A stretch of DNA of 20,035 nt from Botryllus schlosseri. Its lineage: Eukaryota; Chordata; Ascidiacea; Stolidobranchia; Styelidae. The first letter of the stretch is position 1. Each line of letters starts with the position of its first letter. The stretch lies in the NCBI GenBank assembly GCA_000444245.1, contig ATSW01099749.1:1-20035 (forward strand). The letters are read 5' to 3'. Position numbers and translations under genes: made by a program. Of this stretch, positions 18,470-20,035 are shown one piece after another. The notes below the pieces were generated by a model. It was not told where the DNA came from. It saw nothing but the letters and a program-made list of their open reading frames with translations, and made no database searches.

Positions 18470-18660
18470 CAGTGCTCTTCAACCGGGGTTGTCGTACACC
18501 CTAGGGTGTACCAGAATTTGCAAAGGGTGTACCACTCGGATGGGGTGTACAGGGGTGTACCAATCGGAATTACAACGAGCCGATGGCTAGCTATCACAAA
18601 GGCAGGTTTATGGGTCAGTACAGGTTGACGCACAGGTTAATGAGCAATATGGTACGATGT
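18470..18660. mobile_element. hAT-like transposon left end with GGGTGTAC repeats
   Basis: The end reads CAGTGCTCTTCAACCGGGGT, a hAT terminal repeat of the CAGTGGTTCTCAACCGGGG type. The subterminal region carries four direct GGGTGTAC copies (18504, 18525, 18543, 18553) and one inverted copy at 18494, forming the 18-base perfect palindrome GTACACCCTAGGGTGTAC. TATTAAGC at 18462-18469 would be the target duplication. No right end is visible in the window, so the element is truncated or split by the LTR element that follows. The end coordinate is nominal. Confidence 0.6.
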
Positions 18661-19034
18661 TATCTCAAGTGTAATACTTTACACCGCTTGATTGTGATGT
18701 CATAAGCAAATATTTCTTCCATTCATTTAGCCGTCTGCAATAGACCAATGGTTCCGTTTGGTGTTGGATAGTACGCAGTTAACAAACATGTGTTCAGCTA
18801 GTCATTTGTCTTTTAGTGATTTTTGAGGAAACCGTCGCGATACCTCAGACCTTTTGAATCTATAGTTCCTACCCGACGTTAATAAATACCGCAATGCACA
18901 TAAATGAAGTGACGTAGCCAGCCAGGGTCGAAACAGTTCCCATGTTGAAATCGAAACCCTTTTGTTTTAAAATGCCGATTGTATGTCCAATATTTCGCCA
19001 TACATTTGCAATTTAGTATTTTGTTATTAGTGAT

Positions 19035-20035
19035 GTAAAATAGCGACAATAGACTGTGTATAGCGGCATACGATCTGAGGTTACTGACATCTCTTGCCGC
19101 CCATGTGCTACTATCGACTGTGTGTGGTGTGTGTATGGTTATGGCTCATACCGTCACGCATGACTTTAGTTCATGCTGACAAAGACTTTTGTGTCAACTC
19201 ACTGGAGTTGAAGGTAGTGACAAGTGCAAGTTTCGGTTAAGTCTTTCGTTGCTTTATTTACAGCTTAATCATTTATTNGAGTATAAAACTCACTAATAAA
19301 TGCATAATTGTACATGATTAAACTTCATACACCTGGATAACGGATATGCCTGTCGGTCAATGCCCTCTTCCGAATTGCGGATTCCAGACTGCTGATACTG
19401 AAGCTGCCATCGCTGCTGCAGAGTTGAACATTCATGCTATGGTACANCAGACGGCCACACAACATAATGACAGTGTCGCACGTCAAAAACTTCCCAGCAT
19501 GGAACGCCCTGTAGTCTCTCGAGATACGACTGCTGAGGATTGGCATGTATTCCTTCGCAAATGGGAATTATTTAAAGGGGGCACGAATATGCCGGCAGAT
19601 CAAATCACTAATCAGCTCTGGCAATGCTGCGAATCTGCGTTACAAACAGACCTTTTCANACAAGTTGATGATGTGTCTCGGATAAGTGAGGACGAACTTC
19701 TGGCTACCATCAAGGCCTTGGCTGTTATGAATATAGCAGCAAGTGTTCGCAAGGCCAATCTATTCTGTTGTCGCCAGGATCGTGATCAACCTATTCGGTC
19801 GTTTGCTGCTCNGGTCCACGGAATAGCTCGTACACCTGCACATTTGCTATGAAGTGCACGCGACNAGACTGTGATCAGATAGTCAACTATTCTGATGACA
19901 TCGTCAAACATGTTGTGATATCAGGCATAGCAGATGAAGATATTNGGCGAGATATCCTCAGTTTACCTGACCTGGACGACAGGACTCTGCCAGAGACTAT
20001 TAAAGTGATTGAAACGAAAGAAATGGCGTCTGAGA
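19035..20035 (+). mobile_element. LTR retrotransposon, Ty3/gypsy-like, left end only (fossil)
   Basis: A candidate 5' LTR lies at roughly 19035-19331. It has a TATAAAA box at 19282-19288 and an AATAAA signal at 19295-19300, and it ends in ATACA shortly before a TGG that could begin the primer-binding site. The LTR start is a guess, since the 3' LTR is outside the window. The gag region starts at 19346 and runs off the window; pol is not seen. The copy looks broken, with about one visible break in gag. The window's only ambiguous bases fall within it. Conserved gag residues suggest moderate rather than great age. Confidence 0.65.
19346..20035 (+). pseudogene. gag region of the Ty3/gypsy-like fossil
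   Basis: The product would be the structural (capsid) protein of an LTR element. The N-terminus MPVGQCPLPNCGFQTAD with a histidine further on (LNIHAM) fits the N-terminal zinc-finger motif of a gag group common in cnidarian, mollusc and deuterostome Ty3/gypsy-like elements. Further matches to that group, from memory, are the phrase AEDWHVFLRKWELFKGG, a QLWQCCESALQTDL segment, and RQDRDQPIRSFAA with VHGIA after it. Later come an NYSDDIV segment and GIADEDI. It is treated as a fossil: not whole, with about one break visible, and open at the window edge. A BEL/Pao assignment cannot be excluded without pol. Confidence 0.7.

Overview
The window looks like intronic and intergenic DNA from an AT-rich animal genome, most likely an aquatic invertebrate. 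A tunicate or another non-vertebrate deuterostome fits, but the species cannot be fixed from the sequence. The support is: 168-nt leucine-rich-repeat (LRR) exons of the ribonuclease-inhibitor/NLR type flanked by GT-AG splice sites, tRNA-derived SINEs, several hAT DNA transposons with 8-bp target duplications, and a Ty3/gypsy-like gag with an N-terminal zinc finger. There are no bacterial-style genes, operons, CRISPR arrays or true tRNA/rRNA genes.

The backbone is a three-copy direct segmental duplication on the + strand: unit A (1 to ~4850, left end outside the window), unit B (~9240 to ~12975) and unit C (~15095 to ~18093, truncated or interrupted). Each unit carries one 168-nt, phase 0/0 exon coding for two LRRs, at 85-252, 9969-10136 and 17155-17322. 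All three exons are open, begin after an identical TTTTAG acceptor and end at an identical CAG|GTGCGT donor. They are the only parts of the window I consider credible host coding sequence. They probably belong to one multi-exon LRR gene, or to neighbouring paralogues, whose other exons lie outside the window.

Most of the rest is transposon-derived. Unit A holds a 1.55-kb hAT-like element (2067-3612) with a SINE piece inside it. Units A and B share an older hAT terminus and an older internal duplication of the post-exon intron block. Unit C holds a 1.33-kb hAT-like element (15170-16494) with a perfect 8-bp target duplication, and the matching empty site is preserved in unit B. The A-B spacer (4850-9240) contains SINEs, two related minisatellites and hAT ends. 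The B-C spacer (12975-15095) is AT-rich and contains one SINE. After unit C come a hAT left end rich in GGGTGTAC repeats (18470 onward) and the left end of a broken LTR retrotransposon with gag, which runs off the window.

The most interesting signal is in the three exons. Seven of the nine amino-acid positions that differ fall at the exposed positions of the two LRR beta strands (3, 5, 7 and 8 of the LxxLxLxx motif), while a 68-nt stretch between them is identical in all copies. That pattern suggests amplified recognition modules that are diversifying on the ligand-binding face.
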